Part shown: positions 37,325-47,236 of the stretch, in pieces | Layout: every line of letters begins with the position of its first letter | Numbering within the stretch: position 1 is the stretch's first letter | Assembly (NCBI RefSeq): GCF_003837865.1 | Contig: NZ_RQIS01000005.1 | Span: 62,001 to 126,000, forward strand | DNA length: 64,000 nucleotides | Reading direction: 5' to 3' | From: Paraburkholderia dinghuensis | GTDB lineage: Bacteria > Pseudomonadota > Gammaproteobacteria > Burkholderiales > Burkholderiaceae | Notes under the pieces: model-generated | Database searches by the model: none | What the model was told of the DNA's origin: nothing | What the model saw: the letters and a program-made list of their open reading frames with translations, nothing else | Made by a program: the position numbers and the translations under genes

Positions 37325-37515
37325 AAACCCAACTCCATTATCGTTTCCCAGAGCGCCTGACGACGGCTCTGGCCTGACCCTTCACGCTGTTCAACTTGTG
37401 TTGCCGCTCAGGGCCTGCCTGCTGCGTCTCCACCATGCACCACGTTTCCCGCACCACGCCGATTGCGCCCCTGCTGCCATCGCCCGAATCACCGCGTGAC
37501 GGCATCAAAGCGCAT

Positions 37516-37542
37516 CGAAGCGGGCCAACACGGCCCGCTTCG
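37516..37542 (-). other. intercistronic stem-loop between phaA and phaB
   Basis: CGAAGCGGGCC / GGCCCGCTTCG forms a perfect 11-base-pair stem with a five-base loop, ending ten bases after the phaA stop. On the minus (transcribed) strand no U-run follows, so RNA stabilisation or processing is more likely than termination. Confidence 0.55.
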
Positions 37543-37551
37543 TTTACCACT

Positions 37552-38733
37552 TTACGGACGCTCGACCGCGAGCGCCACACCCATACCACCGCCGATGCAC
37601 AGCGACGCGAGACCACGCTTCGCGTCGCGGCGCTGCATTTCGTGCAGCAGCGTAACGAGGATCCGGCAACCCGACGCGCCGATCGGGTGACCGATGGCGA
37701 TGGCGCCACCGTTCACGTTGATCTTCGACGTGTCCCAGCCCATCTGTTTGTTCACGGCGAGCGCCTGCGCGGCGAACGCTTCGTTGATCTCCATGAGATC
37801 GAGTTGCTGCGGCGTCCAGCCCGCGCGTTCGAGGCAGCGCTTCGAGGCCGGCACCGGGCCCATGCCCATGACCTTCGGATCGACGCCCGCGTTCGCATAC
37901 GCCTTGATGCGCGCGAGCGGCTTGAGACCGAGTTCTTCCGCCTTCTTCGCGGACATCACGACCACCGCCGCGGCGCCGTCATTGAGACCCGATGCATTCG
38001 CCGCCGTCACCGTGCCTTCCTTCGCGAACGCCGGCTTCAGGCCCGCGAGCGCATCGGCCGTGACCCCATGGCGCACGAATTCGTCGGTCTTGAAGAGGAG
38101 CGGCTCGCCCTTTCTTTGCGGAATCTCGACCGGCACGATTTCGTCGTCGAAGCGACCCGCCTTCTGCGCGGCCTCGGCCTTGTTCTGCGACAGTGCCGCA
38201 AACGCATCCTGGTCTTCGCGCGTGATGCCGTATTCCTTCGCGACGTTTTCCGCCGTCACGCCCATGTGGTACTGGTTGTACACGTCCCAGAGCCCATCGA
38301 CGATCATGCTGTCGACGAGCTTCGTGTCACCCATGCGGAAGCCGTCACGCGAGCCCGGCAGCACATGCGGCGCGGCGCTCATGTTTTCCTGGCCACCGGC
38401 GACGACGATTTCAGCGTCGCCCGCGATGATCGCGTTCGCCGCAAGCATCACGGCCTTCAGGCCCGAGCCGCAGACCTTGTTGATCGTCATCGCCGGAATC
38501 GCGGCGGGCAGGCCCGCCTTGATGGCCGCCTGGCGCGCAACGTTCTGGCCCGAGGCGGCTGTGAGCACCTGACCCATGATCACTTCGCTGACCTGCTCGG
38601 GCTTCAGGCCCGCACGCGCAAGCGCCGCCTTGATCACCACAGCGCCCAGATCGGGGGCCGCGATTTTTGCGAGCGAACCGCCGAATTTGCCCACCGCGGT
38701 ACGCGCGGCCGATACGATCACGATGTCCGTCAT
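37552..38733 (-). CDS. phaA: acetyl-CoA acetyltransferase (biosynthetic beta-ketothiolase)
   Basis: A 393-residue thiolase joining two acetyl-CoA to acetoacetyl-CoA. Nucleophile Cys88 is in [14 protein letters not shown], the His in [11 protein letters not shown], and Cys near 378 in SLCIGGGMG. The length and [16 protein letters not shown] loop match PhaA of Cupriavidus/Burkholderia. ATG at 38733 follows GGAGGA. It is downstream of phaC by 80 bases on the same strand and starts the three-step PHB pathway. Confidence 0.95.
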   Translation of the reverse strand: MTDIVIVSAARTAVGKFGGSLAKIAAPDLGAVVIKAALARAGLKPEQVSEVIMGQVLTAASGQNVARQAAIKAGLPAAIPAMTINKVCGSGLKAVMLAANAIIAGDAEIVVAGGQENMSAAPHVLPGSRDGFRMGDTKLVDSMIVDGLWDVYNQYHMGVTAENVAKEYGITREDQDAFAALSQNKAEAAQKAGRFDDEIVPVEIPQRKGEPLLFKTDEFVRHGVTADALAGLKPAFAKEGTVTAANASGLNDGAAAVVVMSAKKAEELGLKPLARIKAYANAGVDPKVMGMGPVPASKRCLERAGWTPQQLDLMEINEAFAAQALAVNKQMGWDTSKINVNGGAIAIGHPIGASGCRILVTLLHEMQRRDAKRGLASLCIGGGMGVALAVERP

Positions 38734-38813
38734 TTTCAGTTCCTCCGGGCAGCACATCGTCGCGAGAGGCGCCGCCCCGTCAAGTTAATAACGCATTTCC
38801 ACAGCAAGGCGCG

Positions 38814-40664
38814 TTAGTCGCGCTGCTGAACGTAACGCCCCGGTGCCGGCTCGATGGCCGGAAATTCCGCCGATCCTGCCTGTGCGCGCGGCTTCACTTT
38901 CTTGCCGCCATACTGATCGAGCCACTCGGCCCACGTCGGCCACCAACTGCCGGGCTTCTCGTCGGCCACGCCAAACCATTCGTCGGCCTCGGCAGGCAAA
39001 TGCTTCGCGTCGGCCTCGACATTCCAGAAGCTGCGCTTGTTCTTCGAAGCCGGATTGATCACGCCCGCAATGTGCCCCGACGCGCCGAGCACGAACGTGA
39101 TCGGCCCCGAAAGCAGCGGCACCGACGCATAAGCCGTACGCCACGGCACGATGTGATCCTCGCGCGAGCCGTAGATAAAGGTCGGCACGTCGATGCGCGA
39201 GAGGTCTACCTCTTCGCCGCACACCGTGAGCGCGCCCGGTTCGCGCAGCTTGTTCTCGAGGTACGTATTGCGCAAGTACCACGCGTACATCGGGCCGGGC
39301 AGGCTCGTCGAGTCGCTGTTCCAGAAAAGCAGGTCGAACGGCGCGGGCGTGCGGCCCTTCAGGTAGTTGTCGACGACGTAGTTCCAGACCAGATCGTTCG
39401 GACGCAAAAACGAGAACGTGTTGGCGAATTCGACGCCGCGCATGACGCCTGGCGCCGCACCGTTCTTGCCGCCGATGGTCTGCTCGCGCATCTGCACGTG
39501 AGCCTCGTCGACGAACACATCGAGCACGCCCGTATCCGAGAAGTCGAGCATGGCGGTCAAGAGCGTCATCGACGAAGCCGGGTGTTCGCCGCGCGCAGCC
39601 GCGACGGCGAGCGCCGTGGCAAGCATCGTGCCGCCGACGCAGAAGCCAAGCGTGTTGATCTGCTCGCGACCGCTGATGCTGCGCACCGTGTCGATCGCCT
39701 CCAGCACGCCGTCTTCTATGTAGTCATCCCAGGTCTTGTGCGCAATCGACGCGTCTCCGTTATGCCAGGACACCAGGAACACTTGCTGGCCCTGATCGAC
39801 TGCATACGCAACAAGCGAATTCTCGGGCTGCAGATCGAGGATGTAGAACTTGTTGATACAAGGCGGCACGATCAGGAGCGGCCGCTCGCGCACGCTCGCC
39901 GTGCGCGGCTTGTACTGGATCAGCTGGAACAGTTCGTTCTCGAAGACGACCGAGCCCTCGGTCGTTGCGAGATTGCGGCCCACCACGAAACGCGATTCGT
40001 CGGTCTGCGAGATCTTGCCGCGCGTGAGGTCCCCGAGCAGGTTCATCACGCCCTGGCGCAGGCTCTCGCCATGCGACTCGAGCAAGGCGTTCTGCGCGTC
40101 GGGATTGAGCGCGAGGAAGTTGCTGGGCGACGTCGCCGCGGTCCACTGCTGGACGGCAAAGCGAATACGCTCGCGTGTCTTCGGATCGGTGTCGATTGCG
40201 TCGACGAGTTCGTGCAGATAGCGCGCGTTCAGCAGATACCACGCCGCCGTGAAGGCATACGCGGGCGTGGTTTTCCATGCATCGGAACTAAAACGCCGGT
40301 CCTTGAGTTCCGGGGCTTTCGGTGCGGTATCGGTGGCGCCGCGCAACAGTTCGAGCGCATCGCGAGAGTAGTCGGCCTGAAGTTGCTGCAGACGGGCCGG
40401 CTCGAACGATGCATTCGGAAGCTTGAACGCGCCGAATGGCGCTGCGGCTCCCGCTGCACCATTGCCGACATGCGGCCACCAGCCGTTCGGCATCGGCGCC
40501 GCCGCGCCCTGCGCCTGTTGGGCCGCAGTCATGGCGTTGCGCCAGGCGGACGTCCAGGCGTCGAGTATCTGCTGCATTCCGGCTGCATCCGGAGTGAATT
40601 GCTGCGCACCGTTAGTTGAAGCGCCCGTACCCGGGGAGTTCGTGGAACGTTGAGATGCCGTCAT
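38814..40664 (-). CDS. phaC: class I polyhydroxyalkanoate synthase
   Basis: A 616-residue class I synthase that polymerises (R)-3-hydroxyacyl-CoA on granule surfaces. The lipase-like box has Cys342 in TLGFCVGGTML. The Asp region is in YGSREDHIVPW and the His in GASGHIAGVINPASK. PhaC_N and alpha/beta-hydrolase parts are complete. The first 85 residues are Ala/Gln/Pro-rich and variable, making it slightly longer than the 589-residue Cupriavidus enzyme. A TTGACA promoter lies upstream. First gene of phaCABR. Confidence 0.96.
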   Translation of the reverse strand: MTASQRSTNSPGTGASTNGAQQFTPDAAGMQQILDAWTSAWRNAMTAAQQAQGAAAPMPNGWWPHVGNGAAGAAAPFGAFKLPNASFEPARLQQLQADYSRDALELLRGATDTAPKAPELKDRRFSSDAWKTTPAYAFTAAWYLLNARYLHELVDAIDTDPKTRERIRFAVQQWTAATSPSNFLALNPDAQNALLESHGESLRQGVMNLLGDLTRGKISQTDESRFVVGRNLATTEGSVVFENELFQLIQYKPRTASVRERPLLIVPPCINKFYILDLQPENSLVAYAVDQGQQVFLVSWHNGDASIAHKTWDDYIEDGVLEAIDTVRSISGREQINTLGFCVGGTMLATALAVAAARGEHPASSMTLLTAMLDFSDTGVLDVFVDEAHVQMREQTIGGKNGAAPGVMRGVEFANTFSFLRPNDLVWNYVVDNYLKGRTPAPFDLLFWNSDSTSLPGPMYAWYLRNTYLENKLREPGALTVCGEEVDLSRIDVPTFIYGSREDHIVPWRTAYASVPLLSGPITFVLGASGHIAGVINPASKNKRSFWNVEADAKHLPAEADEWFGVADEKPGSWWPTWAEWLDQYGGKKVKPRAQAGSAEFPAIEPAPGRYVQQRD

Positions 40665-40722
40665 GCCTGCTTTTGACCGTTGTGCCCCGAAGGACTGGTT
40701 GAGAGGCAGGTGGAACGCAAAC

Positions 40723-40743
40723 GGGTGCGATCGCGTCGCACCC
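40723..40743 (-). other. hairpin in the phaC leader
   Basis: GGGTGCGA / TCGCACCC, a perfect eight-base-pair stem with a five-base loop, lies between the predicted transcription start and the phaC start codon. Confidence 0.45.
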
Positions 40744-40772
40744 CGTTACGTCCTGTCCCGTAGGTGAAGGAC

Positions 40773-40802
40773 ATTCTTGCTCCCCGTTGCAACGCATGTC
40801 AA
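40773..40802 (-). promoter_or_regulatory. predicted sigma-70 promoter of phaC
   Basis: On the minus strand a perfect -35 TTGACA (40797-40802) is followed after 18 bases by AAGAAT (40773-40778), four of six -10 matches. It lies about 110 bases before the phaC ATG. PhaR might act here, but no binding site is assigned. Confidence 0.5.
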
Positions 40803-41046
40803 TGCTTGCGCCCGATTTTGCCGCACTGCGATATTTTTTTAATTATCGTTTTCCCGATGTAATCGTCCGCTCGTTCGATCCGGGCGAACGCGCGCCGGTG
40901 CGCGCGAGAAAAAAGTGCCGTAGGGCCAAGTGCTTGCAGCACGACGGCTCGGTGCCGCCGTTCTCCCGGTCTGGAATGCTGCGCCGTGTTCCGCCCGGCT
41001 CGATGCAGTGCAGCAAAATCCGGTCAGGCGACCCGCGAAAAGCGCC

Positions 41047-41907
41047 TCAGGGCGTCATCCACACCAGCGCAGCCATGCGACCCGTGACGGGCTCCCGGCG
41101 ATACGAGTAGAACCGGTCGCGCTGCGTGTAAGTGCACAGATCGCCGCCGCTGATCCGCTCGACACCGAGTTCAGCGAGCCTCAGACGTGCGAGCGCGTGG
41201 AGATCCGCGAGATATTTGCCGGGCGCTTCGGGCCGTGCGACGAACGCCGCGGCGGTCGCATCGCGTTGTGCCCCGCCGACAGCGGCCGCGTGATTCATGA
41301 AGGCGTCACGTACGTCTGCCCCGACCTCGAAGGCGCTCGGGCCGATCGCCGGACCGAGATACACGTGGAGGTCTTGTGTCGCGCAGCCCGCGAGTGCGGC
41401 CACGCGCTGCGCGGTCTTTTCGATGACACCCGCAGCGAGGCCGCGCCATCCCGCGTGCGCCGCGCCCACGGAACGGCCTGCGCTGTCGCAGAGCAGGACC
41501 GGCATGCAGTCGGCGACCATCACCGTGCACGCGATGCCCGGACGATCCGTCACGCTGGCATCGGCGCTGAGGAGTTCGCCGGCACGCACGGCATCGAGCG
41601 CAACGACCGCATCGACGACACCCGCGCCGTGCACCTGCTTGAGCCACGCCGCCGGCACGCCCGCATACGCGATGAGGCGCGAGCGGTTCGCCTCGACGTG
41701 GTCGAGATCGTCACCCGAGAGCCGGCCCAGATTCAGCCCGCCTGGCAGTTCGCGCCCTTCTCTGCTTGCGTCTGTCGCCATCCAGCGCCCGAACGGGGGT
41801 TCGCTTACGCCACCGTCGCGCGTCGTCGCGAGCGCGCGCACATTCGGCGGAGCGTCCCATTCGGGATGCAACAAATCCGCAGCGCTCAGTTCAGGCGTGA
41901 TCGTCAT
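41047..41907 (-). CDS. pgeF: peptidoglycan editing factor PgeF (YfiH, laccase-domain family)
   Basis: A 286-residue multicopper-polyphenol-oxidase-like (DUF152) protein. Members act as purine-nucleoside phosphorylase/adenosine deaminase-like enzymes, and in E. coli PgeF prevents wrong amino acids entering peptidoglycan. Metal-site motifs are [21 protein letters not shown] and [14 protein letters not shown]. The ATG overlaps the rluD stop by four bases, so the two genes are translationally coupled. Confidence 0.93.
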   Translation of the reverse strand: MTITPELSAADLLHPEWDAPPNVRALATTRDGGVSEPPFGRWMATDASREGRELPGGLNLGRLSGDDLDHVEANRSRLIAYAGVPAAWLKQVHGAGVVDAVVALDAVRAGELLSADASVTDRPGIACTVMVADCMPVLLCDSAGRSVGAAHAGWRGLAAGVIEKTAQRVAALAGCATQDLHVYLGPAIGPSAFEVGADVRDAFMNHAAAVGGAQRDATAAAFVARPEAPGKYLADLHALARLRLAELGVERISGGDLCTYTQRDRFYSYRREPVTGRMAALVWMTP

Positions 41908-43190
41908 GCGTGCGGATCCTCGCTCTCGTCGTGTTCTTCGTCGTAGTCGTCCTCATCGCTGCCGATGATGTAGCCTTCGTCCGTGTACGCGCTGTCGAAG
42001 ACTTCGTCGTCGTAGCCGTACTCATCGCTCTCCGCACCAAAACCCAGCGCGGCAATCAGCGCGTCCATGTCGTCGGGAACGTCTGCGCGCCATTGCATCG
42101 CGCGGCCCGTGACCGGATGAACCAGCCCGAGGCGCCACGCATGCAGGGCCTGACGCGCAAACCCGTCGGGCAACGCCGCCACGGAGCGGCGTCCGCGTGC
42201 GTGCCCGTAGACCGGATCGCCAAGCAGCGGATGTCCGATATGCGCACAATGCACGCGAATCTGGTGCGTGCGGCCCGTCTCAAGATCGCAATGGATCGCG
42301 CTGACCGGCTGGCCGTGCCAGAGCGTTGAATCGACCCGCCGGAAGTGCGTGCGTGCAGGCTTGCCCGCCGCGCCCGCCACCACGGCCATGCGCGTGCGCT
42401 CGCGCGGATCGCGGCCGATCGGGGCGTCGATCGTGCCTTCATCGGCCACGTTGCCCCAGACGAGCGCCAGATAGCGGCGCTTGACCGTGCGCGCCTGCAA
42501 TTGGCGCACAAGGTCGGTTTGCGCTTCGAGCGTTCGCGCGACCACCATCAGCCCCGAGGTCTCCTTGTCGAGCCGGTGGACGATGCCCGCGCGCGGCAGG
42601 CCGGCGGCGCTTGCACCGTAGCGATGCAGGAGGCCGTTGAGGATCGTCCCGCTCCAGTTGCCCGCTGCGGGATGCACGACGAGCCCAGCGGGTTTGTTGA
42701 TGACGACGATCGCGTCGTCCTCGTAGATGACGTCGAGCGGAATGGGCTCGGGGGTGAATGCAAGCTGCTCGGGCAGCAGATCGGGCACGAGTTCGATCGT
42801 CGCGCCGAGCGCAACCGGCTGGCGAACCTTCGCCGGCGCGCCGTCGACGCGCACGCGCTGCGCCTCGATCCAGCCCTGCAGGCGACTGCGGGAAAACTCG
42901 GGGAAGACTTTGGCGAGCACCTTGTCGAGCCGCTCGCCGGCGAGATCGTCGGGCACTTGCGCACGGCGCGGCGCCTCTTCGGTACGCTTGCGAGCGTCCA
43001 CGGCGCCGCCGCCGGACGCGTTCGCGACGGCGTCGAGGTCGTCGTCAATCGAGTCACCCGGCACTGCGTCATTGGGCACTTCGCCCAGGCTATAATGGTC
43101 GGTGCTATTTGGGGCGCCGGGGGCGCCACCTGCCGGAAGCACCCCGGGGAGCACTCCGGGAAGCGCCGAACGGTTAACTGAGCGGGTCAT
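41904..43190 (-). CDS. rluD: 23S rRNA pseudouridine synthase RluD with acidic C-terminal tail
   Basis: A 428-residue pseudouridine synthase for helix 69 of 23S rRNA. After an unusual Gly/Pro/Asp-rich N-terminal extension (about 75 residues) comes an S4 domain ([20 protein letters not shown]). The catalytic domain has the active Asp in [15 protein letters not shown], and [10 protein letters not shown] completes the signature. The last 42 residues contain 20 Asp/Glu, a feature absent from E. coli RluD (326 residues). The ATG at 43190 is only 39 bases from the divergent bamD start, so promoters must overlap coding sequence. Confidence 0.92.
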   Translation of the reverse strand: MTRSVNRSALPGVLPGVLPAGGAPGAPNSTDHYSLGEVPNDAVPGDSIDDDLDAVANASGGGAVDARKRTEEAPRRAQVPDDLAGERLDKVLAKVFPEFSRSRLQGWIEAQRVRVDGAPAKVRQPVALGATIELVPDLLPEQLAFTPEPIPLDVIYEDDAIVVINKPAGLVVHPAAGNWSGTILNGLLHRYGASAAGLPRAGIVHRLDKETSGLMVVARTLEAQTDLVRQLQARTVKRRYLALVWGNVADEGTIDAPIGRDPRERTRMAVVAGAAGKPARTHFRRVDSTLWHGQPVSAIHCDLETGRTHQIRVHCAHIGHPLLGDPVYGHARGRRSVAALPDGFARQALHAWRLGLVHPVTGRAMQWRADVPDDMDALIAALGFGAESDEYGYDDEVFDSAYTDEGYIIGSDEDDYDEEHDESEDPHA

Positions 43191-43229
43191 TGAGTCTGGG
43201 TCAACTGGGACCTGAAGCTGAACTGGAAA

Positions 43230-44150
43230 ATGCGAGCCTTGAACACGATTACGAGATTGGCCCAACTTGCGATGGCCCGAAGCGCTGCACGTAAAGCAAT
43301 CACTGCGTCAATCACTGCATCAAGCACGACGGCGATCGGCAAGATCGTCAACGTCGTTCGCATCGCTGCGTGCGGCGCCGCGCTAGCCGTTGTGGCAGCC
43401 TGCCATGGCCTGCCGCAAAAGACCGACGAAACGGCCGCGTGGAACAACAACAAATTATATACGGAGGCCCAGGACGCGCTCTCCAGTGGAGACTGGGGCA
43501 AGTGCGCGAAGTACTTCGAGGCGCTTCAGGGTCGCGATCCGTTCGGCCATTTTGCCCAGCAGGCACAGATCAACGTTGCCTACTGCAACTGGAAGGATAA
43601 CGAGAACGACGCCGCCGACCAGGCGATCGACCGCTTTATCCAGCTGCATCCGGATCACCCGGACATCGCCTACGCGTACTACCTCAAGGGCATGATCCAC
43701 TTCAACGACGACCTCGGCCTCTTCGGCCGTTTCTCGGGTCAGGACATGAGCGAGCGCGATCCGAAGTCGCTGCGCGAGTCCTATGACGCGTTCAGGGTCG
43801 TCGTATCCAGATTCCCGCAAAGCAAGTACGCGCCGGACGCCGCACAGCGCATGCGTTATATCGTGAACGCACTGGCGTCGCACGAAGTGCACGCGGCCGA
43901 CTACTACTACCGCCGTGGCGCCTACGTGGCCGCGATCAACCGCGCACAGCTCGCAATCAAGGAGTACCAGAGCGCGCCGGCGATCGAAGATGCGCTGCAC
44001 ATCATGATCCTTTCGTACCAGAAGCTGGATCAGCCGCAGCTCGCCGAGGATACCCGCCGCGTGCTCGCCGCTACGTTCCCGGACAGCCCCTATATCACCG
44101 GCCACGCCCGCGCAGGCAAGGAAACGAAATCCTGGTGGCAGATCTGGTGA
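43230..44150 (+). CDS. bamD: outer-membrane assembly lipoprotein BamD
   Basis: A 306-residue TPR lipoprotein of the BAM complex, which inserts beta-barrel proteins. The lipobox LAVVAAC puts the lipidated Cys at residue 58, far from the ATG at 43230. The extra N-terminal sequence is Ala/Ser/Thr-rich. The mature part has helical TPR repeats starting [21 protein letters not shown], with [11 protein letters not shown] and [15 protein letters not shown] as in BamD/ComL. An internal ATG (43272) would shorten the leader. A strong terminator follows. Confidence 0.93.
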   Translation: MRALNTITRLAQLAMARSAARKAITASITASSTTAIGKIVNVVRIAACGAALAVVAACHGLPQKTDETAAWNNNKLYTEAQDALSSGDWGKCAKYFEALQGRDPFGHFAQQAQINVAYCNWKDNENDAADQAIDRFIQLHPDHPDIAYAYYLKGMIHFNDDLGLFGRFSGQDMSERDPKSLRESYDAFRVVVSRFPQSKYAPDAAQRMRYIVNALASHEVHAADYYYRRGAYVAAINRAQLAIKEYQSAPAIEDALHIMILSYQKLDQPQLAEDTRRVLAATFPDSPYITGHARAGKETKSWWQIW

Positions 44151-44184
44151 TCGTGTTTTTGGCCCGCTTCCGGGCTGAAAAAAA

Positions 44185-44209
44185 GCCCCGCAGATGCGGG
44201 GCTTTTTTT
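44185..44209 (+). terminator. bidirectional Rho-independent terminator after bamD
   Basis: GCCCCGC-AGAT-GCGGGGC with seven A residues before and seven T residues after. It serves bamD (plus) and, read backward, the converging rlmD gene. Confidence 0.92.
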
Positions 44210-44256
44210 ACGCTTCGCGCCGCGCCAGGATTGCGGCGCGACGTCATCTCGGGCAC

Positions 44257-45732
44257 TCAGTCGCGCTCGAACAGCGCAATCGACTCCACATGCGACGTGT
44301 GCGGAAACATGTTCACGACGCCCGCACCCTTGAGCCGGTAGCCTGCCTCGTGCACGAGCAGGCCTGCGTCACGCGCAAGCGTCGCGGGATTGCACGAAAC
44401 GTAGACGATGCGCTGCGGTAGCGGGCCCTCACCGCTCTGCGCGATGTCCGCAAGCGCCCTCGACACCGCGAGCGCGCCTTCGCGCGGTGGGTCGACGAGG
44501 AACTTGTCGAAGGCGCCCAGCGCACGCATGTCGTCGGCGGTCACTTCGAACAGGTTGCGGCAAGCAAACGATGTATGGCCGTCCACGCCGTTCTCGCGCG
44601 CGTTCTCGAGCGCGCGCGCCGTTAGCGCGTCACTGCCTTCGATCCCCACCACCTCACGCGCGAGCCGCGCGAGCGGCAGCGTGAAGTTGCCGATCCCGCA
44701 GAACAGATCGAGCACGCGGTCGCCCTTCTGCGGCGCGAGCAGGCGCAGCGCGCGGCCGACCAGCACGCGGTTGATCTGATGATTGACCTGCGTGAAATCC
44801 GTCGGCTTGAACGGCATCCGGATGTCGAATTCGGGCAGCGTGTAATCGAGTTGCGCGTCGAGCGGATAGAACGGAAACACCGTGTCCGGGCCCTTCGGCT
44901 GCAACCAGAACTGGACGTTGTGTTCGTCGGCGAAGCTGCGCAGCAATCCTTCGTCGGCTGCGGTAAGCGGCTCCAGGATGCGCAGCACGAGCGCTGTCAC
45001 GCTCGAACCGACGGCCAGCTCGATCTGCGGCATGCGATCTCGGATCGACAGCCCCTCAACCAGCTTGCGCAGCGGCACCAGCATCGCCGAAACGTGCGGC
45101 GGCAGCACCTCGCAGCTCGTCATATCGGCGACGTAGCTGCTCTTCTTCTCGTGGAAACCGACCAGCACGCCGCCCTTCTTCGGCACGTTGCGCACGGTGA
45201 GACGCGCGCGGTAGCGGTAACCCCACGATGGACCGTGAATCGGCCGGAACATTGATTCGGCGCGCACCTTGGAAAGATGTGCGAGGTTGTCTTCGAGCAC
45301 ACGCTGCTTGACCGCGATCTGGGCGCGCACGTCCAGATGCTGCATGGAACAGCCACCGCAGGTGCCAAAGAACTGGCACTGCGGTTTCGTGCGAATCGAG
45401 CTTTCGCGCAACACATTCACTACCTGCGCCTGCTCGAAGCTCGGCTTCTTACGGTAGCTCGAGTAGGTCACGCGCTCGCCGGGCAGCGCGCCCTCGACGA
45501 AAATCACCTTGCCCGGCTCGCCTGTCTCGGTAACGGTGCGACCGACGCCGCGTGCCTCCATGTCGAGTGACTCGATCTCCAGAATCGGGGCATGAAGCAC
45601 CGACGCTTCCGCGGCGGCGCGCCGTTCGGCCCGACGCTCGCGCTTCGAGCGCTTCGCGGGAACGGCGGCGGCATCCGGTGCGGGCGCGGCGTGGACGGGG
45701 TCGGCTTGAGGATCGGGGGCAGCTTGAGACAC
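44257..45732 (-). CDS. rlmD: 23S rRNA (uracil-5) methyltransferase RlmD
   Basis: A 491-residue TRAM-SPOUT-like class I methyltransferase for U1939 of 23S rRNA. The iron-sulfur cysteines are [20 protein letters not shown] domain precedes them ([14 protein letters not shown]). The SAM motif is [16 protein letters not shown] and the catalytic Cys is in [13 protein letters not shown] start at GTG 45732 (VSQAAPDP), with AGGA nine bases before. The first 45 residues are Ala/Pro and then Lys/Arg-rich ([12 protein letters not shown]). The next gene, divergent, starts 228 bases away. Confidence 0.94.
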   Translation of the reverse strand: MSQAAPDPQADPVHAAPAPDAAAVPAKRSKRERRAERRAAAEASVLHAPILEIESLDMEARGVGRTVTETGEPGKVIFVEGALPGERVTYSSYRKKPSFEQAQVVNVLRESSIRTKPQCQFFGTCGGCSMQHLDVRAQIAVKQRVLEDNLAHLSKVRAESMFRPIHGPSWGYRYRARLTVRNVPKKGGVLVGFHEKKSSYVADMTSCEVLPPHVSAMLVPLRKLVEGLSIRDRMPQIELAVGSSVTALVLRILEPLTAADEGLLRSFADEHNVQFWLQPKGPDTVFPFYPLDAQLDYTLPEFDIRMPFKPTDFTQVNHQINRVLVGRALRLLAPQKGDRVLDLFCGIGNFTLPLARLAREVVGIEGSDALTARALENARENGVDGHTSFACRNLFEVTADDMRALGAFDKFLVDPPREGALAVSRALADIAQSGEGPLPQRIVYVSCNPATLARDAGLLVHEAGYRLKGAGVVNMFPHTSHVESIALFERD

Positions 45733-45960
45733 CAGCGGGTTCCTGACAAACAGTGGGGTGAACGATGGGCGAAGGCGAGATTGTAGACGAACTCGGCACC
45801 GCCGCCCTCGACGAGCCATAGCGGAACCCACATTGCCGCACCTTGGGGTTTTACCAATACGTCCGGCAAGGGATCACACTGGCGTCTTTAGGGCAATTCG
45901 ATGGAAAATCACGCGTGCAACACTGATTGATCACACCCCACTTTTATTGCTGGAGCCGAA

Positions 45961-46251
45961 TTGAGCAAGTTATTCCGCTTTGCGGCGGCCGTCGCGCCGC
46001 TTCTCGTCCTCGCCGCCTGTGCCTCGTCCGACAAGGAGCCCGAAAAACTTATCGCCTCCGTTTCGCCGGGGCTCACGCAAACAGAAGTGATGCGACATCT
46101 TGGACCGCCTGATCACGTCTACGATTACGCTGGCCGTGACTGCTTCCAGTATGCGCTCGGCGACAAGAATGTCCCGCTTGCGGTCTATTTCGACGATCAA
46201 GGTCGAGTGGTCAGCTCCACGCGCGAGGCGTGCAAGGGCCGCATGCGCTGA
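45961..46251 (+). CDS. small OmlA/SmpA-like outer-membrane lipoprotein
   Basis: A 96-residue lipoprotein with a TTG start at 45961, the only initiator that retains the signal peptide, and GGAG eight bases upstream. The lipobox is VLAAC (Cys20). The mature domain SPGLTQTEVMRHLGPPDHVY resembles the BamE/SmpA (OmlA) fold. Two further Cys (about residues 61 and 90) could form a disulphide. It may be a BamE-like accessory; a role in barrel assembly is inferred from fold only. Confidence 0.78.
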   Translation: MSKLFRFAAAVAPLLVLAACASSDKEPEKLIASVSPGLTQTEVMRHLGPPDHVYDYAGRDCFQYALGDKNVPLAVYFDDQGRVVSSTREACKGRMR

Positions 46252-46356
46252 CGTCCGTTACGGCGGGCGGTGCGACTGCGCGCACCTGCCCCCGGCGCTC
46301 CCGCGGCTTGCCTTTGGGCTACAGTGAAGCGATACCGCTTTGCGTCTGGATAGCCC

Positions 46357-47217
46357 ATGAAACTGCTCAGCTGGAACATACAATGGGGCCGCGACGCGGC
46401 GGGTGTCGTGGATCTCGCGCGCACGGTGCGCGAGGCGCTGCGGTTTGCCGACTTCGACGTGCTTTGCCTGCAGGAAGTCACGCGCGGCTTTGGCGCGTTG
46501 CCGGGCGCCCCCGGCGACGATCAGTTCGCCGAACTGGCGGCGCTTCTGCCCGGTTTCACGATTATCGAGGGAATCGGGGTCGATCTTCCCGCGCCGCGAG
46601 ACGCGCCGGGCGCACACCGGCGCCAGTTCGGCAACGCTATCGCGAGTCGTTTTCCCGTCGCCCAGGTGTGGCGCCACCTGCTGCCCTGGCCCGCCGAGCC
46701 GACAGCACCGTCGATGCAGCGCGTGGCGCTCGAAGCGGTGCTCGACGCGCCGGGCGGCGCGCTGCGTGTGCTGGTCACTCATCTCGAGTATTACTCGGCG
46801 CGTCAGCGCCTCGCACAGGTCGACGAACTGCGGCGCTTGCAGCGGGAAGCGGCGGCACACGCGGCGCACCCTGCGCCGGCCGAAAACGACACGGGTCCAT
46901 TCGCATCGACTGCGCGTCCTGCGAGCGCCATCGTCTGCGGCGATTTCAACAGTGCGTGGGGCAGCGACGCGTACACGCGCATGCTGGAACCGATCGCCGA
47001 TAGCCTCCCGTTCTTCGACGCGTGGACCGCGCTGCATCCGGGCGCGACGCCGCCGCCAACCGCCGGTGTCTACGACACCGTGCAATGGTCGTCCGGCCCG
47101 CTTGCGTGCGATTTCATCTTCGTCACGCAAGACCTGCTCGGGCGGCTAACAGGCTGCGAGATCGACGGCACGACGCAGGCGTCGGATCATCAGCCGATCG
47201 TGCTGGAACTGGACTAA
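46357..47217 (+). CDS. endonuclease/exonuclease/phosphatase family protein
   Basis: A 286-residue EEP-superfamily metal-dependent phosphoesterase. Motifs occur in the expected order: LLSWNIQWG (Asn), VLCLQEVTRG (Glu), LVTHLEYYSARQR, VCGDFNSAWGSD (Asp/Asn) and QASDHQPIVLEL (Asp-His). No signal peptide is visible, so it is cytoplasmic. Substrate (nucleic acid, phospholipid or other) cannot be decided. It converges with the exonuclease gene, 19 bases away. Confidence 0.9.
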   Translation: MKLLSWNIQWGRDAAGVVDLARTVREALRFADFDVLCLQEVTRGFGALPGAPGDDQFAELAALLPGFTIIEGIGVDLPAPRDAPGAHRRQFGNAIASRFPVAQVWRHLLPWPAEPTAPSMQRVALEAVLDAPGGALRVLVTHLEYYSARQRLAQVDELRRLQREAAAHAAHPAPAENDTGPFASTARPASAIVCGDFNSAWGSDAYTRMLEPIADSLPFFDAWTALHPGATPPPTAGVYDTVQWSSGPLACDFIFVTQDLLGRLTGCEIDGTTQASDHQPIVLELD

Positions 47218-47236
47218 GATGCCTGGCCGATACCGC

